DNA from: Incurvaria masculella
Taxonomy: Eukaryota > Arthropoda > Insecta > Lepidoptera > Incurvariidae
Assembly: GCA_946894095.1 (NCBI GenBank)
Contig: OX335642.1
Coordinates: forward strand, 1,313,021-1,377,020
Reading direction: 5' to 3'
Length of the DNA: 64,000 nt
Shown piece by piece: positions 10,346 to 20,551 of this stretch (its first letter is position 1; each line of letters opens with the position of its first letter). The translations under genes were made by a program, and so were the position numbers. The notes under the pieces are model-generated. The model searched no databases. It saw only the letters and a program-made list of their open reading frames with translations, and was not told the DNA's origin.

Positions 10346-11504
10346 TCAAACTGAGAGACCGGTCGCGATATATTTTTAACATACATAATTACATAAAAAA
10401 AATATTTCACGCGCCTTGGTTGGATGGAAAAAAGTTTGATTTAATATTGCATTCGATCAAAATATGTTTTATTTTGAGAATTACTGTGTGTCAAATTTTT
10501 TTTTTTTTTTTTTACAAGTTAAATGTGTTTATTGACTCAATAACTTGCCGATTTTCCGACAGAATATTGAGTAAGATGTATCAATTAAGATACATTTGAA
10601 AAATAAATTCGACGTAAACACACTCGTAGCTCGGGGGCGCAGGGACTTGCTTATCCATTCATCTAATCCAAAAGCTTGTGCTTGATTGAAGCAATCTTGC
10701 TTTATGCGAATGACCAACTCGTAGATGTCGTTGGATAACTTCAAATTAATAATGTAACAGTAAAAAAAAAATAAAAAAAATATAAATAGTTTTTTGTATA
10801 AAATTGTTTACACATAGTCAAACCACTTACTTACATATACAGATTCATTTAAAATAATAACATTAAATTTATGGTTTGCTTTGACTATGTATCCATGTAA
10901 TGCATCCATTAGATACATATAAAAACCGGTAAACCGTAAGTTTAAAAAAATATATCCATCCATCTTGATGGTCAGGCATCGTTATTAAAATAACGTAGAT
11001 AGCTTCACGCTTCGTATCTATGTTGGTTCTGCTATATACGAAAGAATGTCGGAACAAGGTAAAGAAGTAATATAACTGTGGGCGATGTAATAAACGTAGC
11101 CTTCAGAAAGAAATCCTTCAGTCTTCAGTGCTTTGGAACGATGATTGCTTTTAAATCGACGTACTCGAAATCAGGAATCTTTAGATGAAATAATGCTTTT
11201 GAGTATTTTTGACATCGGTAATTTTAAGGTTACTTGTGCTGACACTTTTTTGTTTAAGGAAAAATCTAATATACATTTTAGAATCAAAGCTAGTCAGCAA
11301 CGAACTTGTGGGTATTTCTTATTTAAATGACATATTATATTCATTAATTATTATGATTTAATATTTAATTTGAATATAAATAATAAGTCAACCTGAAGTT
11401 TGTTTGTAATGTTTGATTATACATTTTTTTATATAAATGGGCAAGAATAGCTAATTCCGCAACCACCATCTTAATATTATTCCAATACACCGTATTCATA
11501 AAGG
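10346..11504. other. AT-rich stretch with one tiny SINE head trace
   Basis: At 10617-10652 CTCGTAGCTCGGGGGCGCAG resembles the SINE-1 head start. The rest is AT-rich with small unsupported frames on both strands. Confidence 0.4.
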
Positions 11505-11626
11505 AATGAGGTGCAATTACAATCCCTTCCTTAAATTGCACGGCTACATTGAACTGGACGGAAAATACAGAACATTTTCATTGCCGCTTCGACCATCGCG
11601 ATCGTTCAATCAATGCGATGGCACCA
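11505..11626 (-). mobile_element. SINE-1 body fragment, minus strand
   Basis: Minus-strand body blocks GGCTACATTGAACTGGA and CATTGCCGCTTCGACCATC are present, with a local duplication around CGATCGTTCAATCAATGCGA. Head and tail are missing. Confidence 0.7.
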
Positions 11627-12036
11627 AGAATATCTGATCCGTCACTCTTCAATCATAAACACAGTTCTTTATCATTCGATGATTCTCAAATTTAATGTAA
11701 CTACCGGAAATCACATCGCTTCACGTCTCGTATTCAACTATTAGGCTAACATGTTTATGAATCACTCTGCCATGTAATAGTGCCTTCGGCGACTGGGAAG
11801 GTGCGAAGTGTCCACTTTTGAAAAATCGTGACCGAAGTGGCTTTGTAAGAGTGCCCGCTAACTGTAGTAACAATATCGACGACGTAAATTCACGTTTTTT
11901 TAAATTATGTCGCAACATTGTGAGAAATGCCTCCGTGACGTATGATGTCAGAATTTGCCTATGAATAATTGTCCCCTCCTTTTTATCAAAATATGCGCAA
12001 ACCAAGTGCTAATTTGATATATATATATTTATATAT
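11627..12036. other. Spacer, nothing recognised
   Basis: The 94-codon minus frame 11721-12005 lacks known motifs. An AT dinucleotide run lies at about 12018-12037. Confidence 0.4.
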
Positions 12037-12120
12037 ATGTATTAAGAATCGACCGTAAAGCAAGGACACATTAATAAAAGAAAGTAGGTAAGTCTTAAAA
12101 AGAACTTGTTTATGAATTAT
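12037..12120 (-). mobile_element. SINE-2 tail fragment
   Basis: It shares AATCGACCGTAAAGCAAGGA and ACACATTAATAAAAGAAAG with the SINE-2 copies at 15645, 35528 and 37098. The tRNA-like part is missing. Confidence 0.55.
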
Positions 12121-12165
12121 TTTAGGTTATCCAACGACATAATATATTTTGAAGCGTTTTTTTTA

Positions 12166-12240
12166 ATAAACAGAAAAAAAATTTGGTCTAGACAGTTGCC
12201 GGAAGCCAGATTTGAACCTGCGACCTTTGGTTTACGTGTC
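12166..12240 (-). mobile_element. SINE-3 fragment, minus strand
   Basis: Minus strand: CCAAAGGTCGCAGGTTCAAA followed by CTGTCTAGACCAAA. This is the B-box half of SINE-3 plus the first body bases. It faces the plus copy at 12308-12455. Confidence 0.6.
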
Positions 12241-12307
12241 CATGTACATAGATAGGGGAAGGATTGTGTCGATTCGAATATTATCGAAAAATTCGTAGAC
12301 TTACCTA

Positions 12308-12455
12308 ATTGTCGGGATAGCTTAGCAGTAGAGCAGTGAAAGGTCCACAAAGGTCGTAGGTTCGAATCCGGCTTACGATGAATGTCTAGACCAAAAAAGT
12401 TTTCGGATAATTTTCAAAATATGACTGACTGTATGAATGACTGTAACATACGTTA
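12308..12455 (+). mobile_element. SINE-3 with tRNA-like head
   Basis: The tRNA-like region runs from GTCGGGATAGCTTAGCAGT (A box) to a perfect B box, GGTTCGAATCC, at about 12358-12368. The acceptor stem is poor, so it is not a working tRNA. The body TGTCTAGACCAAAAAAGTTT and TTTTCAAAATATG matches 31076-31345. It ends in a short ATGACTG-type repeat. Confidence 0.7.
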
Positions 12456-12700
12456 CTTTATTATTTTTATTTTTAGGCAATATCAATATCTGCATTTCAT
12501 ATATTTCTTGAACTACACTTACGGTAGCCTCCAGAACGATGTCAGTGCCTATGCATACTCACAATGGACATTTATAGTTATCTACATAATGGAAAAATAC
12601 ACGTTTTAAGGAACCAACGGTAAAAATTCTTCTAGAAACAAAACAACAAACCACAAACATTAGTACCGTCTCTTTCTACCACTCACACGGATGCTGTGTC
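12456..12700. other. AT-rich spacer
   Basis: A 75-codon frame crosses it but begins inside SINE-3. An acceptor-like TTATTTTTAG is seen at 12467-12476 without a convincing exon behind it. Confidence 0.4.
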
Positions 12701-13105
12701 TCTCATGCGCGCGCGCTTAGCGAACGTCAGGCGATCCTACAGAGCCAATGGGAGAGGACCACGACGACAGCCATCTTGTTGTTCGTCCGCCTCGGCGCGA
12801 GGACAGACCGCCGACCGCCGCGAGTAACGCCAGTCGTGTCCCGGGGTCTCGCCGTCACCGCTGTCGGGCCAGCTCGGGGAGCACAGCCGCGCGCTCCGTG
12901 TCTTCGGCGCCCACCCCGTGCTCCTTGGAGTGGGCTCCGCCAACCGCTGAGGAGACACCGAGCCGCTCGAGCTTCGCTGCGCGGGGGCAGGCGCCATTCG
13001 CCGCCCAACCACGTGCTCCAGACGGGTACCGTACAGAACCTTATTTTTTGCCGGCATTAGAGTCAGTGCGCGTAACACTTCTCAGTGACGTCGTTCGTAT
13101 TAGGG
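12701..13105. promoter_or_regulatory. GC-rich, CpG-rich island; possible promoter or 5' exon
   Basis: About 400 bp stand out sharply from AT-rich flanks. CpG is frequent (GCGCGCGCTTAGCGAACG, CCGCCGACCGCCGCGAGTA). Four open frames of 93-122 codons overlap on both strands, as expected simply from GC richness, so none is preferred. Visible motifs are CCAAT near 12746, CAGCCATCTTG (a YY1/Pho-like ATGGC core on the minus strand), and TCAGTGACGTC (CRE-like TGACGTC) near 13081. It could be the promoter and first exon of a gene, or an inserted GC-rich repeat. There is no second copy in the window. Confidence 0.35.
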
Positions 13106-13458
13106 GGCTCAATTAGGAACCTACTCTATTTCTTTACCTACTTGTATATTTTTGTGTTTATGCTCTTATGTTTGTATATATTTAATCATTCATAATACAT
13201 GGTGCATTAATTTAATTTATCTGGTTTTGATTTGGTTAGACAGAATTAATACCCATCTTGTGACGTATGGCTGAGGACCCAGCCCCGTTCAGCGACTGAT
13301 ATCTGCATGGCATGTTTACATACGTCACAACTGGCGTCACGCACAGCGTTGAAATGTTCTTCTGACATCCTTCAATAAGAATAACATTACAGGACATCCT
13401 CAAATACTTAGACAGCGGTAAATTATTTTTTTATTCAAATACGTTAAATACATAAAAT
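13106..13458. other. Spacer, nothing recognised
   Basis: AT-rich, no gene or shared repeat. Confidence 0.45.
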
Positions 13459-13530
13459 TTTCTAATTTACGAACATGCTCCAAGGCTGGACTTGAACCAG
13501 AAAGTAAACGTTTTGCGGGCTGTCTACATT
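13459..13530 (-). mobile_element. SINE-2 tRNA-like fragment
   Basis: CAAGGCTGGACTTGAACCAG and TTTGCGGGCTGTCTAC align with the complement of the SINE-2 tRNA-like region, including the B box GGTTCAAGTCC on the minus strand. Confidence 0.45.
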
Positions 13531-13645
13531 TGTTGAGATATGTAAGCGACGTACTTGCTTAGTACGGAATAGTATAAATAAATTAATTATAATTATGCTT
13601 GAGTAAAAGAGATGATCTATTTTGACTTTTGTTTTATGTTCCGGC

Positions 13646-13860
13646 CATTTTTAGGGTTCCGTACCCAAAGGGTGCTAACGGAACCCTATTACTAAGCCTC
13701 CGTTGTCCGTCCATGCATCAGTCAGTCCGTCAGCGGGCTGTGTGTCATGAACCGTTATAGTAGACAATTGAAAATTTTCGCAGAGTGTGTATTTTACAGC
13801 GGGCTTAACAACAAATTGTAAAAAAAAAGGGGCACGAGATACGTGATTAACCAGTCCGAT
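13646..13860 (-). mobile_element. GACG element, minus strand, degraded
   Basis: It opens TTTTTAGGGTTCCGTACCC and contains the terminal hairpin, ACTAAGCCTCCG and a decayed GTCC run, then AACAACAAATTG. The far end with the GTGCGAGT stem is missing. Confidence 0.75.
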
Positions 13861-14167
13861 TCACTATTGGCCAGTTATTATGCTCAAGTCTTAATATTGT
13901 GTACAAGAATTAATATTTTTATGTTAAAAAATATAATATTGTTGGTTGGTGTATAAGAAAATACATTAAATAAATAAATAAAAACCTTTAACAAAACACG
14001 ACCATTATAGGTAGTATCTAGATGCAAAACATTCAACAAATTACTTATTCTCATATTTCTGGAACCTGTAATTCTAGATCAATAGATTTGGAACTTGCTT
14101 GTAAGGTATCTTTGAGATCTACGTTTGTTTTTTATGGAAAGCGAGACCTACATAATGGCGTACACCA
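13861..14167. other. Spacer with AAAT microsatellite
   Basis: TAAATAAATAAATAAAAA at about 13968-13986 resembles the 3' tail microsatellite of CR1/jockey-type LINEs. Nothing else was recognised. Confidence 0.4.
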
Positions 14168-14395
14168 AGCTCTCAGCTAAGAGGTGCCCGATGACGCCCA
14201 AGGGCTTTCAAACTTTCTCGGGGCTTGCTAAACCATGCCGGCCGGCCAGGTGATCCTTCATGTTACTTTTAAAGGACCCCAGGTTGTACTTAGGGGGAAA
14301 TGCCTCGTCGGGGACTGCATTAAAAAGTTTGCCGACCGTATAGAAAGATCTACAGGATCGGTTGGCTATTTTTGTCGGCCTGTTGCTCTTTAAGA
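14168..14395 (-). mobile_element. LINE ORF2 C-terminal remnant, minus strand
   Basis: The minus strand encodes a decayed ending of the LINE type: a frame with L-F-N-A-V-P-D-E-A-F-P-P-K-Y-N-L-G-S-F-K, then K-D-H-L-A-G-R-H-G. The same ending is seen at 10205, 53930 and 57925. This wording (small polar 'LGSFK' then 'HLAG') is typical of jockey/CR1-group reverse transcriptases in moths. It has stops downstream. Confidence 0.6.
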
Positions 14396-14409
14396 GCTAA
14401 CTAACAGTA

Positions 14410-14823
14410 GCGGCTCGTAGCCTAGTGGCGCGGGGACTGGCCTAGCGTACCAGAGGCCCGGGTTCAATACCAACTTGCACCACTGTCTTTCTGTTTCAGA
14501 GTTCGACAAGTGCATTTCGTCACGAATGCGAGCTGCTCCATGGTTCGGAATCCATGTAAAACTGTAGGTCCCCTTCCCCTACTAGGTGGTAGGGTTTAAG
14601 CCCGCCCGGGTTGGTACCATCACATTGGATGAAAAGATGGTCGAAACGGCAATGAAAAATTGTCCGTGTTTTCCATCCAGTTCAATGTAGCCGTGCTCAT
14701 AAAGGGAAGGTCCTGGCATGGCACCTAATTCCTTCGGGAATGTGGTGTATTGGGCTAATATCATAACGGTAGTTGTGTGGTATTAGCCATCCATGTCAGG
14801 TCGCATAAAAAAAAAAAAAAAAG
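14410..14823 (+). mobile_element. SINE-1, full length, tRNA-type head
   Basis: A box TAGCCTAGTGG at 14418-14428, B box GGTTCAATACC at 14461-14471. The complete body ends TTAGCCATCCATGTCAGGT and at least 14 A. It is very similar to 6111-6513 and so one of the youngest copies here. It sits 15 bp after the LINE remnant. Confidence 0.9.
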
Positions 14824-14829
14824 TACCCT

Positions 14830-15260
14830 GAAGTAAATAATGCACATCGGACGTTCTTACGAGCTCTTACGGGTTCTTCCGCGTCGTTGGAACTCGAATA
14901 CTAAGCGAGCTGACTCACTGGCGCTACCGTTAATGTATGTAAAGTGGCTACGTCGCCCCCATACCGAGTTTCGTGGCGCGCGATCGAACGCTATCCAGGC
15001 CGTGACTACCCGGGTTAGTGATTCGCTGAAGTTTGACGAAATCTAGATACGCGCTCCTTATCAGGGCAAACACGCCAGCGTGCTCGTGTAGCCGGGTCTC
15101 ATTAGTGCTCAAAATCCCATTACGGCTGGGCCTTCACTACTGTTATGCCGGTCGTTGGCACGCGCCATGGAAATATTGTGGCCCTACGTGTCGCGCCGTT
15201 CGATTGCTGGCGAATGGAATTTAATGTTTATTCCCTTGGTATGTGGGTGCATTTAGGCTG
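14830..15260. other. GC-rich segment of unknown nature
   Basis: Directly after the SINE tail the composition turns GC-rich with many CpG (GGCGCGCGATCGAACGCTA). Frames at 14840-15046, 15033-15224 and 15145-15378 overlap and none looks favoured. There is no second copy in the window. It may be an exon, a CpG-rich control region or an unfamiliar transposon. Confidence 0.3.
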
Positions 15261-15490
15261 GAGTGCACAATCTCTGGTTAGTATTATAGATACGGTTAAT
15301 ATAGATCTATGTATCTTCTTCTTCAGGCGAATAACAAGGACGGATGTATTTTTTTTTTTTTTATATATATTTATTTAGTATTTGATTGTACACTCGACAC
15401 TTAATTTCGATTATCGTTTTGTTCACTATCTCCGTAAAGTAAAGTGGAAATTATTTCCATATGATTGTTTTTCTTTCTGGCTTCGATTCG

Positions 15491-15640
15491 AATGAGGTGG
15501 TCGTGATCTATACAATGGCTCGTACCTGTTTTCTCAGTCAAATTAAGAAATATTTTTCTGATATTTTTACATTTAATAAATAAACTGGTAGCTACGTCTG
15601 TATGTTTTTGTTTTTTTTGATAACTTAACTTGTAACAAGG
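15491..15640 (+). mobile_element. Repeat V, copy 1
   Basis: Shared blocks are ATACAATGGCTCGTACCTGT, ATTAAGAAATATTTTTCTGA and GTCTGTATGTTTTTG. Relatives lie at 16098 (opposite strand), 29020, 29402, 29618 and 48995. Class unknown; some copies face each other. Confidence 0.5.
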
Positions 15641-15644
15641 TTTG

Positions 15645-15906
15645 TGACATGTATGTATGTATAATCGACGGTGAAGCAAGGACACATTAATTAAAGAAAG
15701 AACCCATTAAAAAGAGCTACTTTACGAATATACTGCAAGGCTGCACCCGAACCAGCAAAACATAACATTCGCGGGTATTGCGTCTACCAATTTCGCCACC
15801 GGCTATATACCCATAATTTGGAATTCTCGTAAAGTCCCTCCTCCCGTGATCAATGCCTCCTACTAACACAATGTTTCAAATTATAGCTACAGACATTTAT
15901 TTAACG
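15645..15906 (-). mobile_element. SINE-2, copy 1
   Basis: On the minus strand a tRNA-like region (15735-15811) has A-box-like TGGCGAAATTGG and B box GGTTCGGGTGC. A 5-bp anticodon stem surrounds a 7-base loop, and a 5-bp T stem (GCTGG/CCAGC in better copies) surrounds TTCGGGT. It ends in a GTAT/ACAT microsatellite. The sequence before the tRNA-like part (GCCTCCTACTAACACA in plus orientation) is shared with 35528-35766, so the element extends about 100 bp ahead of the tRNA-like part. Confidence 0.65.
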
Positions 15907-16097
15907 CTTCATCTGCCTTGCGGACACTGACTTTGATTATACATACATGTAATAAGCGGCGTACGAAAAAGTATATTTACTTAACTTGAATCAATGGAAT
16001 TCACCGTTGTGTATTTTTATACAAATGTTTAGAGGCGCATATCATGGATATAAGTTAATATTAAAAAAAAGGAAAAACGTGCAGACGTAACTCTTAT

Positions 16098-16206
16098 TTA
16101 ACTTTATGAATGCGCAAATTTTTAGAAAAATATTTCTTAGTTTGACTGAAGAAACAGGCACGAGCCCTTGTATGGAACTCGATCAACTCATTATCCTCTT
16201 AAATGC
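16098..16206 (-). mobile_element. Repeat V, copy 2
   Basis: GAAAAATATTTCTTAGTTTG, GAAACAGGCACGAGCC and GAACTCGATCAACTCATTAT are the complement of the repeat V blocks at 15491. Confidence 0.5.
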
Positions 16207-16311
16207 GGTTTGGATTCAAATAAAGCCCCAAGTTGCATGCCCCATTTGATTAAATACGTCTTTGACAATTTAATTTTTTTTCCTGAAATCAATATATTTA
16301 AATAAACATTT

Positions 16312-16415
16312 GAGCAGCTCGTAGCTTCGGGGCGCGGAGACTTGCCTTTAATGCACTATTTTCTTTCTCTTTCCGAGTTGGATTAGAGCTGTGCCTTAGT
16401 CCGCATTCCCCTTTT
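16312..16415 (+). mobile_element. SINE-1 head fragment
   Basis: Begins GAGCAGCTCGTAGCTTCGGG and runs to TTTCTTTCTCTTTCCGAGTT. It lacks the B box and the 3' body and abuts a minus-strand copy. Confidence 0.6.
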
Positions 16416-16435
16416 TTTAGTATCATACCCACTCT

Positions 16436-16800
16436 CATGATATGAGCCCAACATAGCGTATTCCCCAAGGAATTAGGTACCATGCCATAACCTTCCCTGT
16501 TTGAGCACGGCTGCATTGAACTGGATGGAAATCACGGACAATTTTTCTTTGCCGCATCTATCATCTTCCATCCAATTATATACTATCAAACCGGTCGGGC
16601 TTAATCCTACCACCTAGTAGAGGAAGGGGTCCTGCAGTTTTACATGGATTCCGAACCTTAGAACAGCTCGAATTTGTAAGGAAATGCACTTATAGAAAAT
16701 TTGGAGAGATAAATAAGTGGTGCACGACCGGGACAAGAATTTTAACCCAAACCTTTGGTATGGAAGGCAAGTCCACCCATCCCTGAGCTACAAGCCGCTT
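16436..16800 (-). mobile_element. SINE-1, nearly full, minus strand
   Basis: The minus copy runs from the tail side (GCCCAACATAGCG, AATTAGGTACCATGCC) through CCTACCACCTAGTAG to the head CTGAGCTACAAGCCGCT. It is more diverged than 14410-14823, so older. Confidence 0.75.
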
Positions 16801-16815
16801 AAAAGGTAAAAAGGC

Positions 16816-17372
16816 TTAACCCTTCCCGTGCTATGTGGTAGAGTTAAGCCCGCCAAAGTTCGTATCATGGCAATGAATGAAAAGATAGTCAAAAATGCTA
16901 ATCAAAAAATGTCCGTGTTTTCCATACAGTTCAATGTACCCGTTCTCAAAAAACCGGCCAAGTGCGAGTCGGACTCGCACATTAAGGGTTCCGTACCATC
17001 GCAAAAAAAATAATACAAAAAAACAGGTTTTTTGTATGGGGGCCCCCTTTAATTTTAATTATTTTTTAATCTTACCTATTTGTTGTTATAGCGGCAAAAT
17101 TAATACACACTCTGTAAAAATGTCAGCTGTCTATCTGTTAAGGTTACTGAGATACAGTCCTGTGACAGACGGACAGACGGACGGACGGACGGACGGACGG
17201 ACGGACGGACGGACGGACGGACAGCGGAGGCTAAGTAATAGGGTTCCGTTTCCACCCTTTGGGTACGGAACCCTAAAAAGGAAGGTCCTGGCATGGCACC
17301 TAGTTCATTTGGGAATGCGTTGTGTTCAGCTGATATCATGACGGTGGGTGTGGCATTACCACATACGTCATA
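16816..17372 (+). mobile_element. SINE-1 body split by a GACG element
   Basis: The body resumes in two parts. 16816-16949 (CCCTTCCCGTGCTATGTGGT to AATGTACCCGTTCTCA) and 17279-17372 (GGAAGGTCCTGGCATGGCAC to GGCATTACCACATACGTCAT) join to one family sequence. The gap between them is exactly filled by the element at 16950-17278. The GACG element therefore arrived after the SINE. Confidence 0.8.
16950..17278 (+). mobile_element. GACG element with long microsatellite, nested
   Basis: A complete copy from AAAAACCGGCCAAGTGCGAG to GGAACCCTAAAAA. It carries about 14 GGAC units near 17165-17222. Ends on both sides are A-rich (AAAAA), fitting the A-rich target in SINE-1. The frames with repeated R-T-D-G or R-P-S-V are translations of the microsatellite, not proteins. 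Confidence 0.9.
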
Positions 17373-17394
17373 TCCAGGGGGATTACTCTGACGC

Positions 17395-17515
17395 TTAGTC
17401 ACGTTTCATACCTTAGCCAGTAAACCAACATTTACCAATACCATTTACGAAATGCCAGATGTAATCACTCGCTTGCCTGTTCACCCGGCGAGTGAATTCA
17501 CCATGCCACCCGCTT
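17395..17515 (+). mobile_element. MITE-15 half copy
   Basis: ACCAACATTTACCAATACC, GTAATCACTCGCTTGCCTGT and TCACCCGGCGAGTGAATTCA match the right halves of 46072-46240 and 61423-61640. Confidence 0.55.
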
Positions 17516-17822
17516 CTGTAACATAAATAAAACATCTTGTAGTATCTCTAGTAATCCAGAAACAAGCAGGTACTGTGGTGGGACACATCTACTTTGTATT
17601 ACCTAACACGACGTCACGTATACCCAAGCTTAGTTTAAGTCAAAGTCAAGGTGAAACATTTTATCATCACGAAGGTGAACGCTCAGGTCACCCTCGGTAG
17701 CCCAGTCCACGTCACGGTGTTAGTCAGGGTGCTGTAGGTATATTAATATACTATGACGCCACTGAGAACTGACAATTTTATAACCATGAATAAAATATTT
17801 ATTCATACTTATCAGGAACTTT
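17516..17822. other. Spacer, nothing recognised
   Basis: No supported gene or shared repeat. Confidence 0.45.
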
Positions 17823-18138
17823 GAGCGGCTCGTAGCCTAGTGGCGCGGGGACGGGCCTAGTGTACCAGAGGTCTGGGTTCAATTCCTCGTCCCGACATGC
17901 ACCACTTTCTTTCTCTTTCTGAATTCGATAATTGCATTTCGTCACGAATGCGAACTGCTCCATGGTTCGGAATCCATGATAAACTGTAGGTAGGGTTTCA
18001 GCCCACCCGGCTTCGTACCATCGAATTGGATGAAAAGATGGTCGAAGCGACGATGAAAAATTTTCCTTGTTTTCCATCCAGTTCAATGTAGCCTGTTGTA
18101 TTAATGTAGTATTAGCCATCCATGTCAGGTTGCTAAAA
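17823..18138 (+). mobile_element. SINE-1 with internal 3' deletion
   Basis: Head with TAGCCTAGTGGCGCGGGG and B box GGGTTCAATTCC, body to AGTTCAATGTAGCC, then a jump straight to GTAGTATTAGCCATCCATG and the tail. About 90 bp of the usual body are missing. Confidence 0.8.
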
Positions 18139-18940
18139 AATAAACATGATTTTTTAGGCGTTTGGCTGATTTATGAATCTGCGGTTGGCTGCAGTGAAAA
18201 ATTCATCTCAGCTGATAACACGAATATGTTTACAGAGTTATACAACGCAAACATTGTTAGATTAGTGGGACGGACGCACAAGTCACTACGTATGATTGAC
18301 GTTTGTTATGTACGACTATAAATAGATGAACTTGCAATGGAATTTTCGAGGATTTAGCGTAGTGGAATCTGAGTGATAGCTGTTATTTTTCAGTCACAAT
18401 AACAGCGCTAAATACAAGATGTTTAAGAATTGAAAAGCTTTTTTCGATCGCTTCAGTTTTCCCCGTTTTCAAGAAAAGCGCGACCGGGGGCTTCCGTCCT
18501 AAAATATTTAGATAGAGAAATTAAAATGGTATCAAAAGATACGTTACTAAAAGGGCTAGAATACTTTAATAATTTTTTTGTTGAAAATTTTAATATTTTT
18601 TTAATTAAAAAATCCATTTTTTTACCGTTAATCTTAAATATCTCAAATTAGGTGCTAACACTCCCTTAAATAAATAAAGTCATTTTCATTGCGCCGGAAG
18701 GTCATGGCCTTGAGTCCTGTGGATGTTTTTATTTAAAATTATTTTGATTAATTCAAGTGTTATCTAGCGGTGACATGGTAGAATTCAGTTTATGATAATA
18801 TACAGTTTACAAGGCATATCTTCATTTGAGTCGGTTTTCAAAAGCAATAGACCAGCATTCAAGGCATTGTCGATACAAACGTTAGCCCCACTTATTTTCT
18901 AGTATTGCGGTATTGTCGTACTATTACAATAAAATTATAA
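18139..18940. other. Spacer, no gene supported
   Basis: A frame at 18067-18321 overlaps the SINE tail and is not supported. The block CGCGACCGGGGGCTTCCGTC at 18480 is isolated. Confidence 0.4.
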
Positions 18941-19472
18941 AATGTAATGTAAATGGCTGAAACTGCGTTCACGGGATAAGGACCAACCCTTTGAAGCTAG
19001 ATGTGTCAGTCTGCCTGTTCCAAGTGGTTACGTTAAGTAGATACGGCGCCTGAAAAAGTAGTTATGGTGACAAAACATAAATATGATAAGGTAAATTGAT
19101 ACAAATGACGAAGCTTGAAAGTATCAGTACATACTTGGTTAGCAATACAAAAACTGAACAAATATTTGGTTGCATTTCGTAGTTAAGTTAATTTAGTTTA
19201 CAGATGTAACTTTAGGTATGTTTAAGTATTTAATTTCAAAATCGACTGGTTATTGTTGTATAATTAATAAGTATCAATGTTTCTAATTATTCAGTATATT
19301 CAAAACCATGTACATATCAACATCTAATTTATATAGCCAATCTAGATAATGCAACCACTTGGCACAGGCAGGCTTACAATTTAGCATCAGAGGGTTGGTA
19401 TCTAACCTGTGAACCCAAATTCAGCCATTTACATTATCGTGACCAAAAATGTCGTGACCTCCCGGAATATTA
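18941..19472. mobile_element. MITE-3, copy 2 (left end truncated)
   Basis: Aligns with 4221-4777 throughout, but the outer left part (GGAGGTCGCGACAAAAA) is lost. The right end is intact: GTCGTGACCTCCCGGAATAT. It lies 240 bp before copy 3. Confidence 0.8.
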
Positions 19473-19651
19473 GCAAGCATAAGCTTTATTACGTTCAACT
19501 TATTAATAAGACCACCTTTTCACCAAACAGAGATGGTGCACTCCAACCTAAGTACAATAGTCTTAAATGACATGTAATAACTAAATAAAATGTACCTAAA
19601 ACTCTACGGGGAACAAACTTGGCTTGACTGCGTGTCAGGAAGACAAGCACT
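19473..19651. other. Short spacer
   Basis: Nothing recognised. Confidence 0.4.
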
Positions 19652-20320
19652 TTTAAGGTGGCCCATCCCGCTCAATTCCCCATACAAACGGGGAAAGAAG
19701 ATCACGCCCATTAGACTAGTAGGTCGCGACAAAAATGGTAACGATAACGTAAATGACTGAAACTGGGTTCACAGGAAAAATACCAACCCTCTGAAGCTAA
19801 ATGTGTCAGTCTGTCTGTGCCAAGTGGTTGCGTTACCTAGATAATGCGCCTGAAAAAGTAGTTATAGTTACAACAAAAATATATGAAAAGGTAAATGACT
19901 GCAAATAATGCAGCATGAAAGTATCAGTACATACTTACTTAGTAATACCAAAACTGAACAAATCCTTGTTTGCATTTCGTAGTTATAGGCGATTTAGGTT
20001 ACAGATATAACTTTACGTATATTTAAGTATTTAACTGAAAAACCGACTGGTTATTGTTGTATCATTATTGGGTATCAATATTCCAAAACCATCAGCATAT
20101 TCATCAGCAGGTACATGCCAACTTCTATTTTATATAGCCAATCTAGATAACGCAACCACTTGGCGCAGGCAGTCTGACTTATTTAGCATGGGAAGGTTGG
20201 TCTCTAACATGTGAACCCAGATTCAGCCATTTACCTTATCGTGACCAAAAAGGTCGTGACCTCCCGGAATAAATTTTTCTTGTCAGAGATCCAAAATCCT
20301 ATCTCGAAAAACATGGCACG
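19652..20320 (+). mobile_element. Repeat H element interrupted by MITE-3 copy 3
   Basis: Left part 19652-19710 (TAAGGTGGCCCATCCCGCTC, GGGGAAAGAAGATCACG) and right part 20273-20320 (TTTCTTGTCAGAGATCCAAA) are contiguous in the copy at 25072. There GATCACGTCCAT runs straight into ATTTCTTGTCAGAGATCC. The MITE therefore split this element. Confidence 0.7.
19711..20272. mobile_element. MITE-3, copy 3
   Basis: Complete copy: left GTAGGTCGCGACAAAAATGG, right GTCGTGACCTCCCGGAATA, with the same long inverted repeats as copy 1. It sits inside repeat H. Confidence 0.85.
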
Positions 20321-20551
20321 GCGCGGTGCGGTGGCATTATAGTGTTAGCTGACGCAGTTTTTTGTTACTTGAATTTTAATATTGCTGGGTTATTTAGGTA
20401 TAAATGTGCGCGATTAAATTGTGACAGGAAACTTCATGCAAGTTATTAACTTTTTCCGTCCTATTTTTATGATTTTAATTTGTACCTCATGGAATTGAAC
20501 CGATGGAGTTGGCGCGTCTACTTAGACGTTAAGTCAGCCACAGACTAAACA
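20321..20551. other. Spacer
   Basis: ATGGCACGGCGCGGTGCGGT at 20310-20330 may still be repeat H. Nothing else recognised. Confidence 0.4.

Noticed and set aside
12311..12380. Apparent tRNA gene
   Set aside because: A and B boxes are good, but the acceptor stem does not pair, and the following body is shared with 31076-31345, so it is a SINE head.
16895..17402. Frames of 148 (plus) and 100 codons (minus) with repeated T-D-G-R or S-V-R-P
   Set aside because: They translate the GACG microsatellite. The same holds for frames at 54251-54490, 54268-54465, 57172-57750 and 57566-57820.
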